Assembly: GCA_029259635.1 (NCBI GenBank)
Contig: JAJDEU010000037.1
Location: 62,001-126,000, forward strand
Origin: Planctomycetota bacterium
GTDB lineage: Bacteria; Planctomycetota; UBA1135; GCA-002686595
DNA: 64,000 nucleotides
Reading direction: 5' to 3'
Positions 25,063-33,272 of the stretch are shown here, piece by piece. The notes under the pieces were generated by a model. That model searched no databases. It was given only the letters and a program-made list of their open reading frames with translations, and was not told where the DNA came from. Position 1 is the first letter of the stretch; each line of letters opens with the position of its first letter. Made by a program: the position numbers and the translations under genes.

Positions 25063-26224
25063 GAGGTCCTGAGGCAGTCACAGGGAACTCGACTGCCTCT
25101 GCCAAGTGCTCCAGAACCAGCGCTGCGTAGTGTCGCTGGCAAATTGTCGGACTGTTACCCATCAGGTGTGCGATTTGGTAAAGACTCCTTCCCCGCTGCG
25201 CAAGCTGGCTGCCGAACGTGTGCCGGTAGTCGAGGCTAGTCCAAGGAAGGTTCGCAGCCTTGTTTGTCGAGCGCAAGGCGCTAGAGAAGTTGTCCGGATC
25301 CCAACGCGTTCCTTCCGGACTGGGGAACAACCAACCGTGATCCGAAGGCGGTGGCGTATAGGAATCGAGATACCTCCGTAGCTCTTGGCTCATCGGTACC
25401 GCGCGGTTCTCTTTCGTTTTCGGCTGCCAGCTGCTGCCGTCGATAGACTTCGCCTGGATCCGCATCAATCCGTTCGGCGCTTGTGCCGTCGAGCGCACGA
25501 AGTCCTCGACCTGAAGCCAAAGCAACTCCTCGCGACGAAGTCCCGCGTAGATCAGGGTCGCCACCATCGCCTGGAGGCAAGGCTTGAAGCGAAGCGCCGC
25601 TAGCTGCTCGTCGATTTGTTCGGTCGTTAGGTACCGGATTTCGGGAGCGCGCTCGCGATAGCGTTCCACCCTCTCGACCGGATTCCGGTCGAGAGGCATC
25701 CGCACACGACCGGATTTCATAGCCCAATTGATCGTCTTTCCGATTACCTCGCGATACCGGTTCGCGGTCTTTGGCGCGAGCCCCTTCGTCCGCACCTGGG
25801 CCGCTAGGAAGTCGGCGATCTCCACCGGTGTTAGATCCTCGATATGGGTCGCGGGAAGTGGCCAGAGCTTTCGGCGCCGATCCTCGGGCAGCCGGAGATC
25901 TCGACACTTCCTTGCCCTCCCGGTTGCTAGTTCGAGTTCGGTACAGCACTCACCGAAGCTCCCTCGCAAGTAGGACAAGTCACGCTTCCACGAGCGCTCT
26001 GGCCGGTGAACTCGCATGTGCTCGATGTAGGCGGCGACCAGCTCCCCCACTGGCGTCCTCGTCGGTAGCGGGCAGTCAGCGCCTCGGTACTGTGCCGACT
26101 CGAACTGCCGCAGCTTCTCCTTGGCGACCTGATAGGACTCTGTCCTCAGGCTCTGCCGCCTCTGCTTCTTGCCTTCGTACCACTGAACGAACCAGATCGA
26201 TCCTCGCTTTTTGAGACTGGCCAC
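25001..26224 (-). CDS. int: Tyrosine site-specific recombinase (integrase)
   Basis: 407 residues from a GTG at 26224, chosen because AAGGAGG lies 6 nt upstream; the open frame above it is only translated tRNA. An N-terminal arm-binding-like part (KKRGSIWFVQWYEGKKQRRQ), a core-binding SAM-like region (about 55-195) and the catalytic domain follow. Catalytic residues: Arg230 (AGLRREELLWL), Arg334 (LDYRHTFGSQLAQRG), His353 (HLMGNSPT) and Tyr366 (RHYAAL). The first box-II His is Leu331. It sits beside the intact tRNA-fMet, the usual place for the integrase of a tRNA-targeting element, and should catalyse integration and excision at the anticodon-loop site. Confidence 0.9.
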   Translation of the reverse strand: MASLKKRGSIWFVQWYEGKKQRRQSLRTESYQVAKEKLRQFESAQYRGADCPLPTRTPVGELVAAYIEHMRVHRPERSWKRDLSYLRGSFGECCTELELATGRARKCRDLRLPEDRRRKLWPLPATHIEDLTPVEIADFLAAQVRTKGLAPKTANRYREVIGKTINWAMKSGRVRMPLDRNPVERVERYRERAPEIRYLTTEQIDEQLAALRFKPCLQAMVATLIYAGLRREELLWLQVEDFVRSTAQAPNGLMRIQAKSIDGSSWQPKTKENRAVPMSQELRRYLDSYTPPPSDHGWLFPSPEGTRWDPDNFSSALRSTNKAANLPWTSLDYRHTFGSQLAQRGRSLYQIAHLMGNSPTICQRHYAALVLEHLAEAVEFPVTASGPLAQSFGDQRGSSSADSSSVS

Positions 26225-26278
26225 GGTGGGCCTCCTTATGGGTCTTGGCGAGGCCCGTGATTCGCAAGCGCCTGAACG

Positions 26279-26298
26279 GGGTACAAAAAGGGGTACAT
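26279..26298. repeat. Paired GGGTACA repeats near right end of element
   Basis: GGGTACA (26279-26285) and GGGTACAT (26291-26298), 12 bp apart as at the left end. They lie between the integrase start and the tRNA terminator, just over 100 bp from the crossover, close to the left-end distance. Confidence 0.5.
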
Positions 26299-26315
26299 CC
26301 AGCTCAGGAGCCACG

Positions 26316-26350
26316 AAAAAAGGGACTCGCGAGTAAACGCAAGTCCCTTT
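26316..26350 (-). terminator. Terminator of the present tRNA-fMet, supplied by the element
   Basis: AAAGGGACT (26319-26327) and AGTCCCTTT (26342-26350) form a 9-bp stem followed by a T-run on the minus strand, 8 nt after the tRNA CCA end. Its sequence differs from the ancestral terminator at 19350, as expected if the element replaced it. Confidence 0.65.
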
Positions 26351-26353
26351 AGT

Positions 26354-26404
26354 GAAAGTGGTAGCGGGGGTAGGATTCGAACCTACGACCTCCGGGTTAT
26401 GAGC
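26354..26404 (-). repeat. Right direct repeat (att site) inside intact tRNA-fMet
   Basis: Matches 19391-19441 at 49 of 51 positions and extends from 5 nt beyond CCA through the anticodon. Together the pair defines the element ends. Confidence 0.85.
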
Positions 26405-26435
26405 CCGACGAGCTGCCAGACTGCTCCACCCCGCG
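26359..26435 (-). tRNA. Initiator tRNA-fMet (CAT)
   Basis: 77 nt with encoded CCA. The anticodon CAT is at 26399-26401 with a TCGGG-CTCATAA-CCCGG arm, whose three consecutive G-C pairs are the initiator hallmark. The 1-72 position is unpaired (C1 and U72), the other initiator trait; most bacteria have C1-A72. D arm, T arm (GTAGG/CCTAC) and acceptor (GCGGGG/CCCCGC) fold normally. Its 3' half was donated by the integrated element, so it is a functional chimera. No second initiator gene is seen in the window. Confidence 0.93.
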
Positions 26436-26543
26436 ACACTTGTGGGGGGCCATTCTGGGAAGCGGAAGCGGAATATCAACCGTGGCGTGCGGTTTATTTT
26501 TGGGGCTGCGGGAAGTCGGCCAGGGAGGTCGGCGCGGGATCCG

Positions 26544-27377
26544 CTACCGAGTCAGGTCGGCCAGAACCGGGTCGTGGTCCATGTCGCCGAAGCGGCGGTT
26601 CTTGATAGGACCAGCGGTGCGGACCTCGAAGGCGGGCTGCCGAACGAAGATGTAGTCGAGGCGACGGTCGGGTTCGGCGGTGGAGCCGGTGCCCAGAGTC
26701 GCGTCGAGGAATCGGGTGGCGATGAAGTTGTAGGTCTCGACGTCGAGGTACTCATCGTCGGTGAAGAGGTCGCGGCGCTTGCCCAGGTCTAGGTCGAAGT
26801 TGAAGTCCCCCAGCAGGATCGTATCGCCCGCTCGGTCGACAAGGGCGGTGGCCAGCGCGCCGATGTCCTCGTTGCGGCGCTGGGCGGAGGCTGCGTCGGC
26901 GTGGAGACCGACGGCGGTGATCGGCGCTCCTCCATTGGGCTCGTACCGCACAGTGAGAGCGCGGCGGGAACGATCATCGAAGTCGAGAGAACGAAGCGAT
27001 CCTCTCTGCGCGAAGGCGACAAGCCTGCGGTTGCCGGTCGAGCCCGAAACCTCCATCTGCCAACCGGGCCCGAGCGCCGTGAGCAAGTGCTCGGCTTGAA
27101 GGCCCATGCGGACCTCCTGTAGGAAACACAGGTCCGGGTCGAGCTCTCGCAGAACCTCGGCGACGTGCGCAACGTGCTCGTCGCGCAGCGGACCGCCCCA
27201 CTCATCTCCGGAGCCACTGCCCCCGACATTCCAGGTCATGACGCGCACGTCGCCGGGCGCTCTCGGACCGAGTTCGAACGCGGGCGGCGTAAACTCGGGC
27301 AGTCCAAAGCCGAGGGCGAAGAGCAGCGCCGCGGCGACGAAGAGCGCGAGTTCGAGCAGAGCGCCGCGAGCTCTCAT
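26544..27377 (-). CDS. Endonuclease/exonuclease/phosphatase-family protein, exported or anchored
   Basis: 277 residues from the ATG at 27377, which overlaps the permease stop (ATGA). An N-terminal hydrophobic segment (LLELALFVAAALLFALGFG) is a signal anchor or peptide. The catalytic motifs of the EEP fold are in order: MTWNVGG, FLQEVR, ILLGDFNFDLD, LDYIF and MDHDPVLADL. Members cleave phosphodiesters in nucleic acids, lipids or sugars. A periplasmic location and linkage to an ABC exporter make a simple DNA-repair role unlikely; the substrate is unknown. Confidence 0.83.
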   Translation of the reverse strand: MRARGALLELALFVAAALLFALGFGLPEFTPPAFELGPRAPGDVRVMTWNVGGSGSGDEWGGPLRDEHVAHVAEVLRELDPDLCFLQEVRMGLQAEHLLTALGPGWQMEVSGSTGNRRLVAFAQRGSLRSLDFDDRSRRALTVRYEPNGGAPITAVGLHADAASAQRRNEDIGALATALVDRAGDTILLGDFNFDLDLGKRRDLFTDDEYLDVETYNFIATRFLDATLGTGSTAEPDRRLDYIFVRQPAFEVRTAGPIKNRRFGDMDHDPVLADLTR

Positions 27378-28207
27378 AGCTCCTCGCGTGTTCGAAAACG
27401 ATGCAGCGCGAGCGCGAGGAAGAGCAATGAAAACCCGCTCAGCTTCGCCGCGTCTCGAAAGAACGTCGTCCAGTTCACCTCTTCGCGAAAGAGCTCGCGC
27501 CAGTAAGCCATGTGGCTGGTGAAGAGCCACGGGCGCAACGCCTCGAAGAAGTGAATCTCGGCGATCACGTAGAGCACGAGATAAACCGCGACGGAAGTGC
27601 CGACCGCGTTGACCGGACTCTTGGACCAGGCCGAGATCAGGAACGCGAAGGAGAGCGGCGCAAAGAGCGCCAGCGAAGCGGCGGGCAAGACCATCGCAAA
27701 GCGCTCGAGCGCGACGGCTTGGTCGAGGTGTTGATGATGGTCGGTCATCTGCAACACGCCGGGATACAGATCGAGGTCGCCGAACCCGACGCCGAGCAAA
27801 CCGAGACCGAGCGCGAAGGCGAGCAGCACGGCGCACAAGACGATCGTCGAAGCGAAAGCGACGGCGACCTTGGTCATGAAGAGACGCGCGCGACCGACCG
27901 GGCGCGCGAGCAGGAGCCGGAAGGCGCCGCTGGCCGAATCGCCGGCGAGTTGGGCTCCGCCTTCGGTGGCGGCGAAGATCGGCAAGACCAAGAGGAAGCC
28001 GAAGTAGAAGGCGTACAGCGCGAAGGTCAGTCCGTTGAAGTAGGACGCGTTCTCGAAGGTATAGCGGAACTCGACGTCGCCGCCGGTCTCGGTCTTGGCG
28101 TAGGTGTAGAAGCCGAGCAGCATCAGGCCGAGGAAGAGCGCGAGCGAGAGCACGGCGAGCAGCGGGCGGTTGGAGCGCACGAGGCGCGTAAGTTCAAGGC
28201 GCAGCAC
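27374..28207 (-). CDS. ABC-2 type exporter permease
   Basis: 277 residues starting with a GTG that overlaps the ATPase stop by one base. Six hydrophobic segments appear, near 18-38, 60-80, 110-140, 165-190, 200-222 and 250-268, the ABC-2 pattern, with the DSASGAFRLLLARPVGRARLF cytoplasmic coupling segment. It should pair with the upstream ATPase to export a hydrophobic or envelope compound. No substrate is evident. Confidence 0.85.
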   Translation of the reverse strand: MLRLELTRLVRSNRPLLAVLSLALFLGLMLLGFYTYAKTETGGDVEFRYTFENASYFNGLTFALYAFYFGFLLVLPIFAATEGGAQLAGDSASGAFRLLLARPVGRARLFMTKVAVAFASTIVLCAVLLAFALGLGLLGVGFGDLDLYPGVLQMTDHHQHLDQAVALERFAMVLPAASLALFAPLSFAFLISAWSKSPVNAVGTSVAVYLVLYVIAEIHFFEALRPWLFTSHMAYWRELFREEVNWTTFFRDAAKLSGFSLLFLALALHRFRTREEL

Positions 28208-29139
28208 TAGGCTTGGCTCTCGCTCTCTCGGAGCTTCGACAAGAGCGCGCTCTCCAGGCTGGGTTGCTCGATTTGAAAACCGACCAGCTTGGTTCCGGAA
28301 CTCGCGAGCAGCGCCGCGGCCTCGTCGAGGGTGAGCGCGCCGACCTCGAGCTCGAACCTCCCGTCGCTCCGAAGCTCCGCGCGCAGATCGCGCGCCGAGA
28401 GAGCCTCTCTCGCAAGCCCGCGATCTTCCGCCTCCAAGACCAGCCGCTCGCCCCCGCGCCGCAACTCACTCGGCGTCCCGCGAAAGACCGTGCGCCCCTC
28501 TTGCAGCACGAGCATGTCGTCCACCAGCTGTTCCACTTCGATCAACAGATGACTCGAGAGCACCACCGCGATCCCGTGTTCGTCGCGCAGCTTGCGCAAG
28601 ACCTCGCGCAACTCGAGCACTGCCAAGGGATCGAGCCCGTCGGTCGGCTCGTCGAGAATCAACAGGTCGGGGCGCGGGAGGAGCGCCTGCGCGAGCCCCA
28701 GGCGTTGACGCATCCCGAAGGAAAACGCGCGCACGGGCTCGCTCGCGCGGCGCGCGAGCCCGACCGTCTGGAGCGCTTCGTCAACCTCGGCTCGACTCGG
28801 CGTCGATCCCCCGCCGATCTTCGCGAGGTAGACCAGATGCTCGCGAGCGTTCAGCTCCTCGAACAGAGCCGGCGGTGCGAAGGCAAAGCGCACGCGGCGC
28901 ATCACATCGGCCCGCTCGCGAAACGGATCCTGGCCAAAAACCCGCAGCGTGCCCGCGTCCGGCTTGAGAAAGCCCGCGAGCAGCTTGAGCAAGGTCGTCT
29001 TGCCCGAACCGTTCGGTCCGACCAGGCCCGCGATGCGTCCGGGCTCCAGCTCGAAGTCGATCCCGTCCAAAGCCACGCGCGTCGCGAACTTGCGCACCAC
29101 ACCGGCAAGCTGGATCGGAAGAGGATCGACGGAAGTCAT
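28207..29139 (-). CDS. ABC transporter ATP-binding protein
   Basis: 310 residues from the ATG at 29139. Walker A GPNGSGKT, signature FSFGMRQRLGLAQ, Walker B LLILDEPTDGLD and the switch SSHLL are all intact. The C-terminal 90 residues (LRAELRSDGRFELEV, TLDEAAALLASSGTKLVGF) form the extra domain common in NatA/ABC-2 ATPases. It is first of a three-gene minus-strand unit with the permease and the EEP protein. Confidence 0.9.
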   Translation of the reverse strand: MTSVDPLPIQLAGVVRKFATRVALDGIDFELEPGRIAGLVGPNGSGKTTLLKLLAGFLKPDAGTLRVFGQDPFRERADVMRRVRFAFAPPALFEELNAREHLVYLAKIGGGSTPSRAEVDEALQTVGLARRASEPVRAFSFGMRQRLGLAQALLPRPDLLILDEPTDGLDPLAVLELREVLRKLRDEHGIAVVLSSHLLIEVEQLVDDMLVLQEGRTVFRGTPSELRRGGERLVLEAEDRGLAREALSARDLRAELRSDGRFELEVGALTLDEAAALLASSGTKLVGFQIEQPSLESALLSKLRESESQA

Positions 29140-29259
29140 CCGGAGAATAGTACGGGGTCCGGCCCGCTCGCCCGAGGGTCGAGTTCCCATCCCGACCTTT
29201 CTCTGACGTGCGCTCGAGAGGAGAACCCGCTCTCGAGCGGGTCCAATTCGATCGCGCTG

Positions 29260-30138
29260 CTATTCGTGCCGAAACCAGCGCGTAACCACCAACTGGTTCG
29301 CATCGTCCGTCGCGACAAACAACTGAGACGCCGAAGCCTTCTCTTGGCCAGCCCCGGTCTGAACCAGCGAGCCCGCGCCCGTGCGGACTCCCGCGAGTCC
29401 ACGGCTGAGCTCCGTCGGCTCCTCAATCGTCACCGGACTCTCATCCTCGATCCGGAACTCGCGCTTCTTGACGGCCAGCTGCGCGAGCAGAACCGAAAGG
29501 TCGTCGATCGGTTCGCGGCTCGCCATGAAATACAAATTCTCGGCGCCTCGATAGTTGTCCAGGTAGAACCACTGGTCACCTTCGGGGAAGGTGTAGCGCC
29601 TGCCCGCTTGAACCGGGTTGGGCGCGTTGTAGCCGGGCCCCACGGGAAAGAGCGGCGTTGCCCAAGAGGTCGCATCGATCCAGACCGCGTAGACAAAGCA
29701 ATCGCTGCCCGCGGTGAACTGAATCTTGAGGTTGTCGCCGTCGCTCTCGCGACCGACGCCATCGCGCAAGATGTCTCCGTCCTCGACGGGAATCGGCAAG
29801 CTCATTCCCTCGACGTCCTCTTTGCGCAAGACCGCGATGTCGAGCTGCAGTGGAGCAATGACCTCTCCGGCACTCGCCCCCGTGAGAGTGCTTCCGATGA
29901 GCGGCGAACTCTTCATGTTCGTCGCGTCACTACTATCTCCGCCCAACTCCTTCACAAGCAAGAGGTCGACCAGCTTGCCGATATCCTCGGTGTACTTCTC
30001 ACCGAAGTTCGACTGCGCCGTGTTCAAGAGCAGATTGCGTCCCAAGTTGAGCGCCATCGACCCGACCGCTTCCATCCCCGTGCAGGATGCCGCCACTAGA
30101 ACCGAACCACAGGCCACCAATTGGATCGAACGTCTCAT
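29260..30138 (-). CDS. DUF4384-domain lipoprotein
   Basis: 292 residues. The N-terminus ends in LVAASC, a lipobox with Cys near 19, so it is probably lipid-anchored. The middle carries a DUF4384-like segment, DNLKIQFTAGSDCFVYAVWID, then LFPVGPGY and GRRYTFPEGDQWFYL, and ENLYFMASREPIDDL near the end. DUF4384 is usually the C-terminal partner of caspase-like proteases, and the divergent neighbour is exactly that. A direct partnership (binding, inhibition or delivery) is an attractive guess but unproven. The tail after 250 looks disordered. Confidence 0.78.
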   Translation of the reverse strand: MRRSIQLVACGSVLVAASCTGMEAVGSMALNLGRNLLLNTAQSNFGEKYTEDIGKLVDLLLVKELGGDSSDATNMKSSPLIGSTLTGASAGEVIAPLQLDIAVLRKEDVEGMSLPIPVEDGDILRDGVGRESDGDNLKIQFTAGSDCFVYAVWIDATSWATPLFPVGPGYNAPNPVQAGRRYTFPEGDQWFYLDNYRGAENLYFMASREPIDDLSVLLAQLAVKKREFRIEDESPVTIEEPTELSRGLAGVRTGAGSLVQTGAGQEKASASQLFVATDDANQLVVTRWFRHE

Positions 30139-30287
30139 GGATCTGACTCCTCCGCGTAAATAGCACCAGTAGATCGCGCTGGTATTTGCTCACTCCCCCT
30201 ACTCGCGGACGGAGATTAGCACAGATCGCCAAAGGATCCCTCATTCGCGGACGCCATGGCCCGCCCGTCTTAAAAACTGCTGGTAGG

Positions 30288-32264
30288 ATGGAGCCGATGA
30301 CACCCGGCCCTTGGACTCTTAGGCTGCTCTCTCTGACGGTCTTCGCCACTCTCTTCAGTTCGGTCGCGCCGCTCGCGGCACAGGAGTCCGGCCCGACGCG
30401 GCGCGCACTCCTGGTGGGAGTCGAAGCCTATGACGGCGCGCTGGGCTGGACGAAGCTGCGCGGCCCACGTCGAGACCTCGCCGCGATGCGCACGGCCCTC
30501 CTCGCTCAGGGCTTTCGCGATGCGGACATCCGACAGCTCGTCGACGAACAGGCGACCCACGCGGGCATCATCGGTGCCTTCGACGACTTGATCGCCGAAA
30601 GCTCGCCCGAAGATGTGCTCCTCTTTTATTTCGCGGGCCACGGCTCGATCCTGCCCGATCGCGATGGCGATGAGCTGGACGATCTGGACGAGACTCTGAT
30701 TCCCTTCGACGCCTCGCTGCCCAGTGGCGAGCCCAACGACATTCTCGACGACGAGCTGCGCGCGATGATCACTCGCGCCAATCAACGGACCGATCACGTC
30801 GTCTTCATCCTCGACTGCTGTAGCTCCGGAACGATCGTACGCGGGGAGGAGACCTCGGCCTCGCGCTTCGTCGACCCCCAGACGCGAGGACTCAAAGGCG
30901 TTCGCAAGGGTTCGACGGTCGCCGCCGCGGAAGAGCAAAGCTCGGGCTACGCGGAACCCGGTGCGAGCTACGTCGCGCTCTCCGCTTGTCGATCCAGCGA
31001 GAGCGCGTACGAGGTTCAGCTCACTTCACCGGCTGGTGAGCCCGAGTTTCGCGGACTGTTCACCTACCACCTGATTCAAGAGCTCAACAGCGGAGAGTCG
31101 CTCTCCTACGAAGCGCTGCTTCAAAACACGCGAGACCGGATTCAGAAGCAGCGCCAGAACCAGACACCGCTCGCAGAAGGCCCGCTCATGCGCCGCGCCT
31201 TGTTTGGCCAGAGCGACCTGGTTCAGGCCTTCGCCTTCGCGCTCGAACTCGACGAGGACGGACCTCGCCTGCACGCCGGCCAAACGAATGGGCTCGAGCC
31301 CGGATCCATTTTGGCCGTCTACGCCAACTCCGCGACGGCCGCGAGCCAAGCCGAGCCGCTCGCCCGCATCCGACTCACCGATGTTGGACCGGTCTCCGCT
31401 TCCTTCGATTGGGAGGGTGAAGCTCCAGAGCTCTCCAAGGGGTCGAGGCTTTTGGCCTTGCTGGAGAGCGTCAGCTCGTCGGGACTCAAAGTCGCCGTAC
31501 TTGGACCTTTGGATCTACCGTCAACCCAAGCGTTGATCGGCGCGCTCGGAGAATCGGAACACCTGCTCCACGCCACCGAAGAATCCGCCGACCTGTTCCT
31601 TCGTTGGAATCCCGCCCCCCTCGCGCGCTGGGAAGTCGAGAGCTCGAAAGGCACGGACCTCGCCCTCACCGCTCGCGCCTCGGATACGGATGAGCTCGGC
31701 GAACTACTTCGCGTCCTTGAACTGCTCGGTCGCTCGCATCGCGTCGCTTCGACCGTCTCGAATCGGACGGCCGAACAACTCAAAGTCGAGACCGCGTTCG
31801 AGCGACTTGGAGCAGACGGTCAACCGATCGGGGCGCTTCAGCTCGAAGCAAACGGAATGCCTGCCCTGCGACCGGGCGAGCGCTTTGGTTGTCGTCTCAC
31901 CAACCGATCCGATATTTCGCTCTACGCCACACTGCTCGTCTTTTCGCCGGACGGCGAAATCGCAATCCTGCAAGCACCTCAGAATATGGATGACGCCATT
32001 CCGCCCGGCGAGACTTATTGGAGTCCATCGATGACGCTCGTACTCAACGAGGGCAGCGAGCCCTTCTACCGCGACGGAACCGAGAGCTTTCGCTGGGTCG
32101 TCACCAAGAGCTTTCACGACCTTCGCAATCTCTGCCAGCCTTCCGTGCGGGCGAGTCAACTGCGCGGATTCTCCGACGCGCCTGCAGAACCGACCCTCAA
32201 CGGATTCGAGAGTGAGGACTGGCTCACGATCACGTCGAAGATTCGACTCGTGATTCCAGAGTGA
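30288..32264 (+). CDS. Exported caspase-like (metacaspase-type) protease with C-terminal DUF4384-like domain
   Basis: 658 residues from the ATG at 30288 (ATG 30297 is equally possible; GGAG precedes it). A signal peptide ends at LAAQE. The C14 p20-like domain covers about 38-250: ALLVGVEAYDG, catalytic His118 in FYFAGHGS and Cys178 in FILDCCSSG. The final third has LRPGERFGCRLTNRSDISLYATLLVFSPDGE, the DUF4384 pattern shared with the divergent lipoprotein. Its export means it acts outside the cytoplasm, so a role in intracellular cell death is not implied. Substrate and trigger are unknown. Confidence 0.85.
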   Translation: MEPMTPGPWTLRLLSLTVFATLFSSVAPLAAQESGPTRRALLVGVEAYDGALGWTKLRGPRRDLAAMRTALLAQGFRDADIRQLVDEQATHAGIIGAFDDLIAESSPEDVLLFYFAGHGSILPDRDGDELDDLDETLIPFDASLPSGEPNDILDDELRAMITRANQRTDHVVFILDCCSSGTIVRGEETSASRFVDPQTRGLKGVRKGSTVAAAEEQSSGYAEPGASYVALSACRSSESAYEVQLTSPAGEPEFRGLFTYHLIQELNSGESLSYEALLQNTRDRIQKQRQNQTPLAEGPLMRRALFGQSDLVQAFAFALELDEDGPRLHAGQTNGLEPGSILAVYANSATAASQAEPLARIRLTDVGPVSASFDWEGEAPELSKGSRLLALLESVSSSGLKVAVLGPLDLPSTQALIGALGESEHLLHATEESADLFLRWNPAPLARWEVESSKGTDLALTARASDTDELGELLRVLELLGRSHRVASTVSNRTAEQLKVETAFERLGADGQPIGALQLEANGMPALRPGERFGCRLTNRSDISLYATLLVFSPDGEIAILQAPQNMDDAIPPGETYWSPSMTLVLNEGSEPFYRDGTESFRWVVTKSFHDLRNLCQPSVRASQLRGFSDAPAEPTLNGFESEDWLTITSKIRLVIPE

Positions 32265-32317
32265 ACCCGCGTCAGCGAACGATCGGCTCGCCGAACCTCC
32301 GTCGAGTGGAGAGCGAA

Positions 32318-33052
32318 CTAGTCCTTCTCGAGCGCCGCTAAAACCCGCTCGGGGTCTCGCAAAAACTCCAGTCGGTTCTCTGCGGTCGCAAAGCGATACT
32401 CGAGGTCGCCGATGCGCGTCGCGATTGTAGCGAGTCCCAGCTTCGCTTCACGCCCCTTCCCGATCGTCAGAGGGTCCATCGAGTTCAATCCCCGTGTCGC
32501 CTCTTTCGCGCGCGGCCGAACGCTCTCTTTCCTCCCGAGAATTCCGTCCCACTCTTTGGTCGCGCTAGGACCGAGCTTCGCTCCACCTTCGCTCAACCAG
32601 GATTTGCGCGTGTCGGCGAAAAACCCGTCGAAGAAAACCAGCAGGCGTCCCTCTTCGATCAGATAGGACTCGGGATCGACTTCGACTTTGTCTCCTCTGG
32701 ACATCGCGTAAGCACACCAGCCGCCGTAATCCGGCTCGTATTTTTCGGGGTCGCTCTGGAAGATCATTCGATTCTTCTCCGAGGCAAAGCGATAAGTCAC
32801 GGCGCGAAATTCGACGGACAGCTTCGCCTTACCTTCGCGCGCTTGCCCCCCACCTTCGGGGAAATACGCCACGGGGTCGTAGCCGTCTAAGGCGAGACGA
32901 GCGCCGTTCAGATTGAGGTGCTCCAAATCCGCGCCCGCGCGTTGAACGAGAGCTCGGGCGCTCGCTGTACTGATCGTGGTCGCGAGCACGAGCAGGGCAG
33001 CACCGCGAGTGAAGGAACGGAGGAGCGAGGGTGTGTCAGTATTTCTCTTCAT
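32318..33052 (-). CDS. Exported YHS-domain protein
   Basis: 244 residues with a signal peptide ending near STASARA. The YHS core is clear: LDGYDPVAYFPEGG, YRFASEKNRMIFQSDPEKYEPDYGGWCAYAMSRG, with the conserved Cys and Tyr. A second, degenerate copy is at the C-terminus (LEYRFATAENRLEFLRDPERV). YHS domains are linked to metal handling and copper enzymes. It converges on the caspase gene with about 50 bp between. The exact role is unknown. Confidence 0.83.
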   Translation of the reverse strand: MKRNTDTPSLLRSFTRGAALLVLATTISTASARALVQRAGADLEHLNLNGARLALDGYDPVAYFPEGGGQAREGKAKLSVEFRAVTYRFASEKNRMIFQSDPEKYEPDYGGWCAYAMSRGDKVEVDPESYLIEEGRLLVFFDGFFADTRKSWLSEGGAKLGPSATKEWDGILGRKESVRPRAKEATRGLNSMDPLTIGKGREAKLGLATIATRIGDLEYRFATAENRLEFLRDPERVLAALEKD

Positions 33053-33272
33053 AGCTGTATTGGGGAAACGGTTGCCCGGGTGCAGAGGGCGAGCCCGGCA
33101 GGTCTCATTCCGATCAGGGCTCGTTCCGATCAGGGCCGATTGTCGTGCGAGCCTCGAACGCGGGGCATTAGTTGCCCGGGCCGAGCTCGGGTTACACGGC
33201 TCTTCGATTCTTTTTGCTGGCGAACCGGTCGAGTAGGCATGGACCCCCGGGCGACACTCCCGCAGTGAACCG

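Larger units (their letters stand above)
19442..26403. mobile_element. Integrative element inserted in tRNA-fMet (about 7 kb)
   Basis: Bounded by the tRNA 3'-half repeats and carrying integrase next to the intact tRNA, an excisionase-like HTH gene, an HUH Rep and an OLD nuclease. Genes inside look less GC-rich by eye than the flanks (not computed). No conjugation, capsid or relaxase-type secretion genes are seen, so it is probably a small integrative plasmid-like or mobilisable element or a phage satellite. The exact crossover is within the anticodon region, 26386-26404. Confidence 0.82.

Noticed and set aside
26225-26479. N-terminal extension of the integrase
   Set aside because: Also translated tRNA; AAGGAGG before GTG 26224 marks the true start.
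28213-30099. 628-codon frame antisense to the ABC ATPase and lipoprotein genes
   Set aside because: Composition is Arg/Gln/His-rich and both strands opposite are clear family members; a high-GC shadow.
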